DNA of 64,000 nucleotides from contig NC_092568.1 in NCBI RefSeq assembly GCF_037975245.1, forward strand, positions 2,108,001-2,172,000, read 5' to 3'. Both the position numbers and the translations under genes were made by a program. A model generated the notes under the pieces. The model had not been told where the DNA came from. It ran no database searches and saw only the letters and a list, made by a program, of their open reading frames with translations. This DNA comes from Apostichopus japonicus (taxonomy: Eukaryota; Echinodermata; Holothuroidea; Aspidochirotida; Stichopodidae). Below, one piece after another: positions 11,194 to 24,800 of the stretch (within the stretch, counting starts at the first letter, position 1; each line of letters begins with the position of its first letter).

Positions 11194-14100
11194 TCACTTA
11201 GACTTTGCAGCTTTCTTGGCCTTTTGCAGGTTTGGAGCGGATATTTTCACTTTTCCAGGCATGTTTCTCGATAAATCGACATCCTGTTATTAGGAAAAGA
11301 TTAATATGGATAACATTTCCAAGGTTGAGAAACCCAGTCGATGCTGGGGAAGGGTAGAGGAGGGGAAAATGGGATAAGGAGAAATTTTCTGTACTTAAGA
11401 GAGAGAAACCTCTTTTCTTTAGGGGAGGTGGGGGGGGGGAGAGCATTGAGTATAGCAAAAAGTAGGAAATATATTCCCGAATTACCCAGTCATCAAATTT
11501 TCTGAGAAACGTTTCATTTTTCAATATTCTACAGCAAATGTATGCGAGCATAAGTCTTTATGCTACCCAAAGAAGTTTTGCTCGCTTTTTCAATGAATTG
11601 GGAAGACGATGTTGATGCACCTCTAGAGATGATAGACCCCTACAATTCCTCGGCAAAGGAGTAAGAAGTTAAGAAACCACATGATTGATTGCATCATTGA
11701 CCTGAAGCAGACATCAAAGTCACGGCTAAGATTTTGAACGAGATTATTTACTTCACTTGTAATTGAGAGAACTGTTATCAAACCCAGATGAGGGATCGGT
11801 GACCATGTAATAAACTGAAATTACGTCAAATCCCATGCAGAGGGAGACGAGAGGAGCAGTTGCCGAGAAATGACGACACCAATTTTTTTAGAAAACTTGA
11901 GAGCTCATTGGTAAATTAAAAGGAGCTTCATATCTCCATTCAAAAGGCTCAGTGATTGGAGAAGGTTCCAGCTAACATGGAATTGTATCAGTAGCCTCCA
12001 AAACAATGATTCTTCAAGATTTTACTCTTAGGCACAAAATCCTTCTTTTAATATTTTGTAAACTGGACAAAATTGCGACTCTCAGTGCATGTTGTATTCC
12101 TACATCGTTTTCTCATTTTTACCAAAATGATCCATTCAACATCTGAGGCTCATCAATGAAAACAAGGTCCATTAGGTCAGTTGTTTAGATACAAAAACAC
12201 AATAGGGAATATAAGCAGGGGTGTAGCGAGGTTTTTTTGTTGGGGGGGTGTGGAGAATTTGATTTGCCGACGGATCTGGAAGTGGTGACTGAAATGCGGG
12301 AGGGGTCTAAGGGTAGGGGGTGTCCCCCTCCCCTTTGGCAATTTTTTAGTTTTGAAACGTCCTTAGATGCAATCTGGTGCATATTTTAAGTCAAATTTGA
12401 TTTGCCGACGAATCTGGAAGTGGTGACTGAAATGAGGGAGGGGTCTAAGGGGAGGGGGTGTCCCCCTCCCCTTTGGCAATTTTTTAGTTTTGAAACGTCC
12501 TTAGATGCAATCTGGTGCATATTTTAAGTCAAATTTGATTTGCCGACGGATCTGGAAGTGGTGACTGAAATGAGGGAGGGGTCTAAGGGGAGGGGGTGTC
12601 CCCCTCCCCTTTGGCAATTTTTTAGTTTTGAAACGTCCTTAGATGCAATCTGGTGCATATTTTAAGTCAAATTTGATTTGCCGACGGATCTGGAAGTGGT
12701 GACTGAAATGGGGGAGGGGTCTAAGGGTAGGGGGTCTACCCCTCCCTTTTGGAAAAATTAGTTTGAACGTCCTTAGATGCAATCTGGTGCATATTTTAAG
12801 TCAAATTTGGCACGGAAGAAGCTCCCGTTCTCCTTTTTGTATTCAGCTTTCCTTCTTTCTTCCCCTTTCGCTCTCTTCACCTTTTCTCCTTTTGCCGACA
12901 GACCCAAAATTTGCCGACAGCGACCAAATTATTGGGGGGGTGTGACACCCCCCCACACCCCCCCGCTCGCTACGCCCCTGAATATAAGTACAATTTCATG
13001 GCCTCAAATTAATTGTCATTTAAGGATAAACGGTGTTGAATGTCATCCCAGGTGCTTGTTATTTCAATAATAATAATAAAAATCATTATAATAATAATAA
13101 TAATATAAATATAAATAATAATAATAATAATAATTTTATAATAAAACAAAGTCTTAACCACTTAGGAGCAAAGGAACACTTGGTACATTTTATGTCTTGA
13201 TAACGGTAACAGTTACCGAAACATTACTTTCATAAGGCAGGTTTTGTTTGTCAATGATATATAAGACTAGAGCTCCTCCTTTCAGACTTTGTTTTACAGT
13301 TTGAGTTCATTAATCACGTGGGTTACTTCACAAGCACATCTAGCTTCTTAAACAGATACATACCTTGCAACCTTTGAATAAATCTTTTTCCCTGTTTGTG
13401 CAATCCCTCGAAGTCTGGAACACATGGAGGGCAGACTTGGCAGCTATTCAAAGGAGAAAAGTGATACTACATATGGCTTCCTTTGTCATATATCAACAAC
13501 AAAAACAGACCTGCCAAATCCTAAAGGCAACCATTTAAAACAACTGCTACCATGTTACACTTATAACTGTCAACATCTTTATCTCTTCCCTCCTTTTTTT
13601 TTTGGCGGGGGGGGGGTTATGGGGTTGGGATGAAAAAGTGTAAAATTTCCTATGTTTGTGCAGGACAGGTGAGCTGGTTTGCAAAAACCAAAACAAGAAT
13701 AACAACAGCATTTCCACTATCCTCACCAACACTACAGCAGAAATACAACAACATCAGAAAAGTAAAGAAAGTAAAGAACATCGAATATGCAGAATCACAG
13801 AGAGCAAGGAAGGGATGCCCTTTAAAAAAGCTTCTTTTTTTTTTAGGGGGGGGGAAACAATTAAATTCCATCTAAGTTATCTTTGCTTTTTAATAATCTA
13901 CTGAGGCATGCTTGAGCATTTCTTAAGTTGTCTACTTGAACTTACCACGCCCTTTTTTCCCAGTACCTGGAGTCACTTTCACCTTGTACCTTGAAGAAAC
14001 GTCAAAAATGAGAACCAAGTTAAAACAAACGCGACCGACAGTGTAAGTAACAAAATGCACTTCATAAAAATTTGCACTATTGTTATGAAACGTTACTATG

Positions 14101-17100
14101 ACGATATTCCCAACGTTTAAAATTTATTATTAAAAATTAGATACAATAAGTTGTCAATTAAACATCAGAAAATTGTTCAATTGCTCAGTTAAAGCAAATG
14201 AGCAATCCAACATTTTCCTGACTTTTGATAAGATGTTATCTTGTTATCTAAACAATTTACTGAAAAATGTCAATGGGCAAAGTTTTTCTTATGTTGATGG
14301 CACTTTTAAGCTTCCGTAGTTCCCAGCAAAAGAAGAATATATACTAAGCATCCTGGTCAAATTTGCAGGCAATACTAACACATTATGATTCAAGATTACT
14401 GACAGTTGAATTTGAAGGGAACAGGTGTGGTGTCATAGTTGCACATTGAGGAGCGGAATGTTGGGTTTTCTCTCACGGTTTTCAATTTAATATTTTGACC
14501 TTGGATGAGATAGGGTTCAAATTTGATTGAGGGGATGTGAAACCATCGATATCTTAACCACTGCAGTGTATTCATATGTTAATGCATTTGGATTTTGAAC
14601 CAGAAAAATTTCATCGACATTTCGAAGAAAATCATGAAACAAATATTCCAGAGTGCACCTGTTTGCTCAACGTTCCCCTTTGGTACACCGCATGTCAACT
14701 TCAAATGTATTATCTCGTAAACGAGATACAGAAATTGGATACAAATTTCACCAATCGTCATCAGTCAAAACTATATATTCCTCTGGACTACCCTTTCCAT
14801 TTCAAACTGTGTCACCCTGAAGTCAAGCTATATCTTGCACCTTATCATATTCCACCTTCCTTCCTAATAGTAAGCCCTCCTTCCCTAAGCAAGAATATAG
14901 AACCCCTCCCATGTATTCTTGGCCATACTGTTTCTATATATGGCAATTGTGTGCATGAGAAAAAAAATCCATAACACTCCATCTCCCCCTGTCCCTGTGT
15001 CCCCTCCCCATGACCTAATAAAAATTTAATTCTGTCTAATAAGGAGGTGAGAATCCAGCAAAATCTCTTTAGACTGCTCAGTACAATTACTTAAATTTTG
15101 CCTTGCACTGTATGGCACGCAAACTGGCACAGCAAAATCTCTTTAGACTGCTTGATACTCTTACTTATAATTTTGCCTTGCACTGTATGGCACATAAACT
15201 GGCACAGCAAAATCCCTTTAGACTGCTTGGCACACTTACTTATAACTTTGCATTGCACTGTATGGCACGCAAACTGGCACAGCAAAATCTCTTTCGACTG
15301 CTTGGCACACTTACTTGTAATTTTGCATTGCACTGTATGGCGCACAAACTGGCACAGCGAATAAAAGGAAATCCTCCTCGTGCGGACAACCAGTCAAGGA
15401 ATCGACAATCGATGAACTCTCCTATGTAAAACGGGCAGAAATATATAAACAAGTCACATACCATTGTTTGGCTGCCTTACGGTGTTAGGTAGACGTTTAT
15501 AGACACCTATGTATGAAATACGTGATGATATCGGCAGTAAAATGTCTGTTGGAACTGAAAAGTAACTGATCATTACTTGAAACTCTAGCATATTTGTCCT
15601 CATTTTGTTTACCTTTACCTCATCCCACGCCCCCCCATATAGCTTATCCCGGTAGCCTACCCTCCCTCCTTACACGATCCCCTCCCCTTAAACTGCAGAC
15701 ATGAAAACACTGTGTTCTCTCAAGAATCTAACAACACATCGCAAGGATGAGAAATATCAAAACAATGACACTCGTGTCAATATGTTTGGGTGGAAATATT
15801 TTCCATCATGTTAAGAATGATTCTAGTCACAGTTTTATGGAGGAAGTGTCCGACATTCTCACATATTCAAATAATCCAATCCCTAACTGGAACAAGCTAA
15901 TGAGTTTGAAGACTAGGCGACTGTCATGAGAAAACTCAATACCAAGTTCTAGCCTCCTCCTCCTATAAATATAACTCAAAATGCAGCTTTTCACAACTAC
16001 CTAATTCCCGGTCATAAGGTTATATCTTACAGAGTGATGTATGAACTTGTTACCCACATTGAGATTAATAGTAGATTGACCCCTTACATCACATTTAAAA
16101 AAAAAAAAAAAAAAAAATCGGGTAGAATTGAAAAAAAGAGTTAAAGGAAACCTAGTCGAATGGGAAAATTGGTTAACTACAGAATTCAAATTTTTGATAT
16201 ATAAATTGCAAGATTCCTGTGCTACCCCTGGTCTATGAATCCATACATGGATGAAACCAGGAAAAATCAATTTCAGCCAACAAAATGAGCATAGATGAGG
16301 GAGCAACTAATGATCAGCTTCTTCCTAAGTAACACCCCCCCCCCACTCCCCTCCTCGCAAAGAAAAGCCTGGTTCCTCTCTACAAGGTATGCATATCAGT
16401 TGTCATCTCAAATCCCACTGAAAAATACAATTTTTCCCAGCACCAATAGAATGTGGAATTTTACACTTTGTATTGTTTATCTGTGGAAATCTCCATGGTG
16501 ATACTAGTGGTGGCTGTTACTGAAACCAATGTTAGTAACATCTGATATTGTTAGAAACATTTAAAACTTTTTAACAAATAGTGTTGAAAGTATCACATGT
16601 AACCCCAAATTAGTTAATTTGAGTATTACTGAAGTAAGGAAATTAATGCTAAAGAAACCAGTCCAAAATTCAAACATCGGGTAATTATCTGTGATGTCAT
16701 TACTAGATTTGCTTTTATTTTTTCACATACTGCCTGTACAATAAACACATGGAAGTTCTGGTATCTCAAAAAAATTGTTTTAAGCTTTTTCAGCACATAT
16801 TTTATCCGTGGTTTATATATCTTTTTAATCAAACATACCCAACTGTGAATGGCTAAAGGTTACAGAACACTTACCAATTGATTAATAGCAGTAACCATGA
16901 AAGGATGGTCATGGGGTGAAATTGTTTTTGACATATTCTTAGCATCCTGGTGAAATTTTCCCTCAATCTTTTTATCCTGCTTTTGTGGCTCAATAATTTG
17001 AATTTTTTCATATTTTGTACCAAACATGAACTGGAGACAAACGGGTGTAATGTCATAGCTGCACATTAACATTAATTCCCCCCTCCCTCCTCCCCTTTTA

Positions 17101-18821
17101 TGTTACATTAAAATGAGTCAGTGTGTTTGGAAGTAGAAAATTGGATGCAAATATTGAACGAAAAAAACAAAACAAAAACATTGTGCATCTGTGCCATACC
17201 AGCTGTTTGGCTGCAATTTAATGTCTGGTGTATAAGAAGGCTTCAAATTCAACTTTCACTATCTCAAAATGCTATGCACGAATTATATTAATGCAAATTT
17301 TCACCACGATGCTTATAATATGTTCCTCTTTCATCAGTGCAAAATATAAATCTACCCCTGGACAGTTCTTTTAACTTACAGCAGCAACCTTTTAACACAA
17401 AAGACCTAACTTGATGCAGTTTAAGTCATTTGATGACGATTGAAAAATTGCAGAAACACCATGTAGTACTATGTTGTACTTGCTAGTACTATGTTGTACT
17501 TGGTAGTACTATGTAGTTCTAGGTTGTACTTTGTAGTACTAGGTTGTACTTTGCAGTTCTTTGTTGTACTATGTCGTACTTTGCAGTACTATGTTGTATT
17601 TTGTAGTACCATGTTGTACTTTGTAGTACCATGTAGTACCACGATGCACTTTGTAGTACCATGCTGTACTTTACAGTACTATGTTGTACTTTGTAGAACT
17701 ATGTTGTACTTTGTAGTACTATGTTGAACTCTGTAGTACTATGTTGTACTTTGTAGTGCTGTTGTACTCTGTAGTACAAAGTTGTACTTGGTAGAACTAT
17801 GTTGTACTCTGTAGTGGTCATAATTGGCTTAGACAGAAACTTGACTTTTTTCTGGAAGATTGGAAACAAGTGCAATTTAATCATAAATTTTGTGTTTAAA
17901 AATTATGTTTCTCTCAACAGAACAATACTATACATTGCAAACGCAACAGACCTTTTTTTCATGTGTCTATTTCGTTTTTATCAAGTTTGGTTTTAAAACA
18001 TATTTCAAAATAGCTTCTTGACTGTACATAAAAAAAAATAAAAAAATGAAAAAAATATGTGCAAAACTGACGATTTTAATCCTTATAATACAACGGATAA
18101 TTTTTCTTTGCTCAAGCGTCACACAAACCTCGATATTTGAAATGCCATGTAATTGGCAAGCCGACAAGTTTTAACATGTGTATCTCACTTTGTAGTAGTT
18201 TCGATTGATCATCTGTTTATCTGAGACCACTGAATTGATAAATAATATTTATGTTCTGTTGTCTTAATGACATATCATCTTTGATTTTATCTGAGATTGA
18301 CATAATATATCAGAAAGTCTATCCATAAAATTGAATAGGAAACAAATTTAATTCCTTGAAAAAAAAAGAAAAAAAAAAGTTCTTGATTTCATCAAACCAT
18401 CCTTTTCTTCTTTTGAAGATTAAAGTCTAACATTACAATAAGGTGAAGTCAGGTAAGTCATAAAATATGATTTAATCAAACCAAACAAAAGAAAAACAAT
18501 ATGTTTATTTGTAATCCTATACTTGCTGCTATTTCAAAGACAGGGTTAGCTTTCAAAATCTCAAGACAGGGAAAAATTGATCCCATTTGCTCTCAGGATA
18601 ACCAAGGAGGCAGATGATCAAAGGGTTACATTCGTACCTTATCTGTTGCAACCAATATGTCAGGTTCAAGACACCTTACCACTGGTATGTCACTGTGACA
18701 ATGAATTGTCCTGGTACCCCCTTGTGGATCATGTGACTATTACGTTAATCTCGTAACTATTACGTTAATCTCTCACCTGTTTGAGTTGGCCATCAGCTGT
18801 ATCGTCGTCATCTGACGGCAC
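11194..18821 (-). CDS. NEMF: NEMF exons 31-35: NFACT-C domain and C-terminus
   Basis: Exon 32 (15421-15315) encodes [20 protein letters not shown] and ends in NY. Exon 33 (13989-13946) continues [15 protein letters not shown]. Exon 34 (13443-13364) gives [10 protein letters not shown]...[10 protein letters not shown] and exon 35 (11283-11194) gives [19 protein letters not shown] ending in KSK and TGA. These match the NFACT-C end of NEMF. Exon 31 is uncertain: 18821-18777 (45 nt, [15 protein letters not shown]) keeps frame alone. Alternatively a 37-nt exon 18956-18920 followed by a shorter 18811-18777 also keeps frame. Confidence 0.88.
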
Positions 18822-21800
18822 CTGTCGAAGATGAGTGATGAAGATTAACGTAACAAAGAGATTAAATTCGCACCTATACATCACACGCTCGGTATCCTAG
18901 GATGGGGTTACATACTTACCTAAAAGGCCGTGTAACTTGTCTGATGTGTCCGTTATCTGTATCTACGGCAATTTATCGCAAAAGAATGCTTAAAGATCCA
19001 AGATGACAGTGCTGAATTATAATCTGTCAATTCGATACAAGCATTGCATATAGACAGAGTTTCGGGAAATAGTCTTAATAGCACCAGCACAAGGCATGGA
19101 ATGACAGGGAAGGATGAGGGTGAAGGGGGTGGGGGAGGGGTTAGAGTCATTGGACAGGTTTTTTATAAGGAGCAACATGGTCACATACTTTCTGTTCTAC
19201 TTTTAGTGATTTTTTTTTTAAGGCCAAGTCACACTTGAATTAGCTGTCTGCAAACATTTAGGCCTACCACCCAGGATCTTTTGTAGTGATTGGGGCACAG
19301 CCTACCAGAGGGCCCCCCCAACCCCACCCTATTGGAACGATGCTCAGATTCAAAAAGAGCTAGTTTGGGGGATGGACTTGATGTTGAAAGAAGGTAGCTT
19401 CATTGATATTTGACAGCAAGGTCTGAAAACTAGATAAATTTCCCAACATTTGGAAAAATCTCAAGTGACCTCCTTTTGACCTCCTCTGGAGCAAGCTTAA
19501 TAGTTGAGCATTTAACTAGCAAATATAAACGCATAGTGAACTAGGACTGTGTAATCATCATAGCATAGTTTGGAACAATATTCAAGCCTTATCACCAACT
19601 CATGTTACCTGATGGCATCTCCATACTATGTACCTTATACATATCTAGCCCCTTCCCACTATAAAACCAAAGTTGACCAGACGACAGATGACACGAGGTT
19701 TAAAGGAATGTTTCCACTTTCCCACAGCGGGCATCTTTCGCAAAGCATCAAAGTAAAACTTGTGGTTTGCTACCAGATAGGGACTGCACTATTTAACACA
19801 AAGACCTTTCTTGGTAGGCCATCTAATACCCATGACAAAAGTTAAATGCATATTTGAAGATAAACATTGTGTAAAAGGGAATAAAGTAACAGGTCAAACA
19901 TGATACAATCCACGCGGTCCTCTCTCGCTTCATCTGTCATGACTAATCCATTTAGCCCTTGCCCTCTAAGAGATAAACCAAATTAAAGGGATATGCTAAG
20001 TGCCAGAAGTTGAAGCTTTTCTAACATTTGTTGTAAAGTTTCTACAATCTAAATGAAAAACAAAGGGCTAATGGCAAAAATATAAAAGGAATAAAAAAAA
20101 AAAAGAAAATGGTTCCTTTGGTATCTTATTTGGCAATGCAGAGTGACATAATTATGGATATGGAACTGAGAATGTCTCAGTTTATTACATGTTTATAATT
20201 TACAAAAGGTTTGTTAACAATGTTTATATGTTTATAATGTACATAATCAATGTACAAAAATCTCTACCCATAAAAGGAACATAATATTTATTCATACAAT
20301 AAACTTTGAATGTTATTTATATATGTTAATAATAATCAGCCATTTTTTTATGATGCTTAAGTTGCCACAAATGTGGGAGAAACCTGCAAGGGCTTATGGC
20401 TTCCAATTCAACATTTTAACTCAAATTTGGAATCTTTTCAATTTTAGGTCATTTCAGTTGGGAAAACCGTAAATTGCTCGTGGATGAAAACCCCACCATA
20501 CTTTGACCCGGCTGTCAGTGGCGTCACCAGACTTTTCAGTCTGGGGGGGCACCAGCATTTGATGGGGGGGCACTTAGGTGGATACGGATCGCCGTCCTGG
20601 GGGAGGGGTCTTTGGAAAATTTTCGCATACGGAGGATGGGCTAGATGCAAAATGGTGCCACATTTGATGCTAAATTCGATCTGAAGATATCTCCAGAAAT
20701 TGCTATTTTTGAGGTAATGATTTTAACAACGCGCAGAATTTTGCAAAGGATATGAACCACATGCTGTCAATATTATGCCTTACCCTATCAATAGAACCTA
20801 CATTGGTTGAATTAATGTGTGCATGACACCCGACTCCTTTCTTGTCCTTCTCGTTTTCTCCCATTATCTATTAAGATGTAACAGATTCCAGCATCGTTAT
20901 TGGCTCCTATCCTATAGCCGCTGGTATGGCGTGAGCACTGACACATTCAATGTAATATCGACACCTGTTGTGATGGCGCAGGTTACGACTTCGATACCCG
21001 ACGGTCAAGGATAAACTTTTTCATTTTTTCGCAGCTCATTTGAAGAAAATACGAATTACTGTGCTTCTTTGTCCTTATGAAAAACCAACTCAGATGATGG
21101 GAGTTGAATATAACAAAATATATATATTTTTTTTACCAACCCAAATCTCAGATGGGGGGGCACTCGGGGGGCACTAGGTTTTCCAGGGGGGGCACGTGCC
21201 CCCCTGGCCCCCCCTTGGCGACGCCACTGCCGGCCGTGTATCGAACCCAGAACCTCCCGATTGCTTAGCCTCATTGCTTCAAATGCCACAGCACCTTCAT
21301 GCCCATTGCGGATAATTTGCTTCAGGAAATGAAGGGTAGACCTCTGGTATTCAAACTTGCTTTAAAACTTGGTGATCCTCAATTTCCTCCTTCATTATCT
21401 TGGCAACCCTCTATGCTGTGACCTGGAGAATGGCTCTAGGGCCTGGGGGGTATCCCCCTTCCCCCTCTTTTCATCATTAAGTGTGCATTGTTGCACAATT
21501 GTGTCATATATTGCAACTTTCATAGTACTTTATGTTCAAGCTATTCCACTTTTTGTTTTTTTCCACAAATATCAGCAATTTTTTTTTTACGACAGAATTC
21601 TTTTGCCGACCCGTAGTAGGGTCATGCCCCACTTTGAATACCCAGGGGAGACTATATGATAAAAAAAAAGACAACTTCAAATTGATCTTCCTGACCCTAC
21701 CTCTAATTAGGTCTGGATAAGAGGTGCATAATGAGAGACCTTGAAAGTATAGGGCAGCAAAAAAAAAAAAAACCATCATGCAAGTCAGCAGAAGCAAATT

Positions 21801-24800
21801 CTACAAATCCAATCTCTTGAGTAGAAGATATCTTACCTCTTCCCCTTTATCCTTCCAATGATGTTTCACTTCTACAGGTTCCACACCTTGGATGGTTTCT
21901 GTTAAGAGACAGGTAATAGTTTACAGGAGCAAAGTTCAGTCAAAATTTGTCAATTGTTATGTAAATGGCTAGTAAACACAAATTTCAAGGGATTGGGTTC
22001 ACATTTCTCAAGTATACAGCTGCAAATTGATATTTGAACTACCTGTGAGTGGCCTGCTTAGGCAAATACTGCATTCATACTCTTATTGGGGGTTACTGAT
22101 ACAACTACACATGATGACCACAGCAATGCACTTCAGACTGTTCAGGGCCACTAGAGGGATGGTCTGCAAACTGTGAGGCGCCACAAAAGTGAGTCCAAAA
22201 AACCAAAAAAATGTGGCTCAAAGGATTTTTCCAGTCATTGGAATAATTATCTTTTGTTTTAGAGTTTGCTGAGGAAAATGGAATTGGATATTTTTTCATA
22301 AAATAAAGTTCATAACTTAGCTCGTTTACATAAATTCTGAGACTTGATTCTCATCTGAGAGGTGGGAATCTGGTGAGTCTCGGCTCAGTCCTTATGGAAG
22401 ATACTGGGTGATTGCAGACCAATGCACTGTAGTAACTATATATCAGCTAACAATACAGTAATATACTACAGGATTACCATAGCAACAGATATGCACACTG
22501 TTATATAATATATTAGTTTTCAAGACAAAGGAGTGTTCCACAATTGATTCAGTGACGATGCCACACAGTCAATAACAGTAGTCATTCACTTGGATACTGT
22601 TTGGTGCACTGAAGTATATCAGCTACTGCTAATCTTCTGTATGTACCCCATTACTGCTGCAGTCTATCTTGACACATGCTGGACAGGCCTATACAATGTA
22701 TGTTTATGACAAATAGCCTACTGATATTAATAAACAAAGACAAAGATAAAGATAATGAAATGCAATTTTGCAATGTCAACAACCCAGATGATTTTACCTT
22801 CAGATTCATCCTTGATGGCAAGTTTTTCAACTTCGTCAATGACATCCGTAGATTCTTCTGATTTGGTCACCTGATCAGTCATGAGGGTTTCATCAGATGT
22901 AACAGCTTTAGCTGTGTCTTTTAGTACAACGAGTTGTTGATGTTTCGGCTGTGGTTTCTTTACCGTTTCTTCATTATTTCCTGTTCGATTCTTATGCTTG
23001 GCCTTCTTTCCTTTTTTAACTTTGGTATCTTTTGGAACACCTGAGGACTATAAAGAAAAGAACACAGTGTTTGTCGATGGATAATTGGTCTAAGAATTTC
23101 TAGAATAACGATGTGATTACAAAGTTTGCTATGTGAGAGATAATGGTGCATACCTCTCAAGTGGCACAGAACTTTCATAAATTACACAGAAGTGGGCATA
23201 AAACAAAGATGTATGAAAATGATAAAATATTTCAAGGAATTTTGGTTTAGGCAACTGCAGAACTGTATATGGTAAAAATTTGCAAAAAAGAAAAATACTC
23301 TGAGCCATTTCTGGGCAATGGTAAGTCCATAAAACTATTGTATAGGCCTACATGGTAATGCTACATTTATCTAATAGGGATAACCCTGGAAAACTTTGGA
23401 TTCTAAACATTAAAGTGAGAGATCCCTTGAAATATCAAATGCTGGAGAGGAATGGTGAAGTTATTATTTTGGAAAGCCTTGTCTCCTATGTGTAGCTGGT
23501 GTAACATTACTCCAAAGAAGCTGAGTATTATTTACCTAAATAGCCTAATGTTAAATCCTACCACATAGTGTGATGCTGCTTGCTTCTCTTTTCAGTGTTT
23601 GGCTGGTACCACAGCTTTAATATATGTCAGAGCTAGATTTATGCTGTGTGCTGTTATGAGAAATTCCAAATTTTCCTAACCCTCAAGAAGGATTCAACTG
23701 CAATACTTTCCTTGAGTTTGATAGTATAAACTGGCTTTTAAAAACACCTTCTTTGCACCCTTTTGACATAGTGACATATGCTTCACCTGTTTGAAGAGAT
23801 GCTTTATCTAACACATTGAGATTGCAGACAATAACAACAAGTACAATGGAATAAAACTTAGATGTACATTAAATGTCAAATACTTTAAAGAAAAATAGCA
23901 CAAATGTATTAATATTTCATAGAGTGAAGATAACAAAAGGGAAAATTTGAAAAAGAACATTGTTAAAGGTCTATAAATTTCCTTACAGCTAATAGTTCCA
24001 TCTTCAACCTTCTCTCTTCTTCGTCTTGGTCTCGATACTTTTGTCTCATTTTCTTCAATTTATGCTGGATGAAAATTGAAAAATGAAACTGTTAAGTTGT
24101 AGTCTGTAGTATTAGTCAAATATTATCACACAGATAGAATGAAAAAGTTGCAAGATGAGTCCTACAAATTCTGCTAGGCTACATTCAACGAGACTAACAT
24201 GTATCATTAGCCACAAGAGTGAAAAAAGTGAGAATGCGACAGAAAATGTGAGGAATCACAGCCTTTCAGTTTTTGAGTGGTAACAGGTATCAAAGAAGAG
24301 TTGTACGCAAAATCAATTTTCAATAAGTCAAAACATTCTTTACAGCTTTATCAATTGTAACAACTCTGGAGAGGCAAGCATCAAGCTTTATCTGGCTCCA
24401 CAACAGTCCCTTGTGAGGTAAAGCTATCAAAAAAAAATAGTTGTTTGACAAAACTTGGGGTAAAAATACACCAAAGAGACTGTAAAATTAAAAAACAAAA
24501 TGGCACTACTTTGAACATCAGTTTACCTTTTGACCTCTTTTCAGAGGTACAGGATTTGATGAGGTTACATCTGGGATCTGCAAATCAAAGAAATAAAAGT
24601 TCAGAGCTTGCAAATGTAAGCAGATATCATTGACTAACTAATGAATTGTCATTCAATTGACTGATTGTCCGGCCACACTGAAACCTTTTCAGTTGAGTCA
24701 ACTATGAATCTCTTATTATTTACAATAAGCTACAAAATCAGAATATAACAAAAGAAAAACAGAAAATATTTGTATTAGGGGCAAAATCGTTTTAAATCAA

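Noticed and set aside
14576-14974. 132-codon open frame on the + strand
   Set aside because: Intronic, no recognised domain, composition like neighbouring non-coding DNA, and overlaps a diverged repeat.
15091-15429. Overlapping open frames on both strands in the 75-bp array
   Set aside because: They are by-products of a 75-bp (multiple of three) unit; the coding frame of the real exon reaches a stop (TAA of GTAAG) in every intronic copy.
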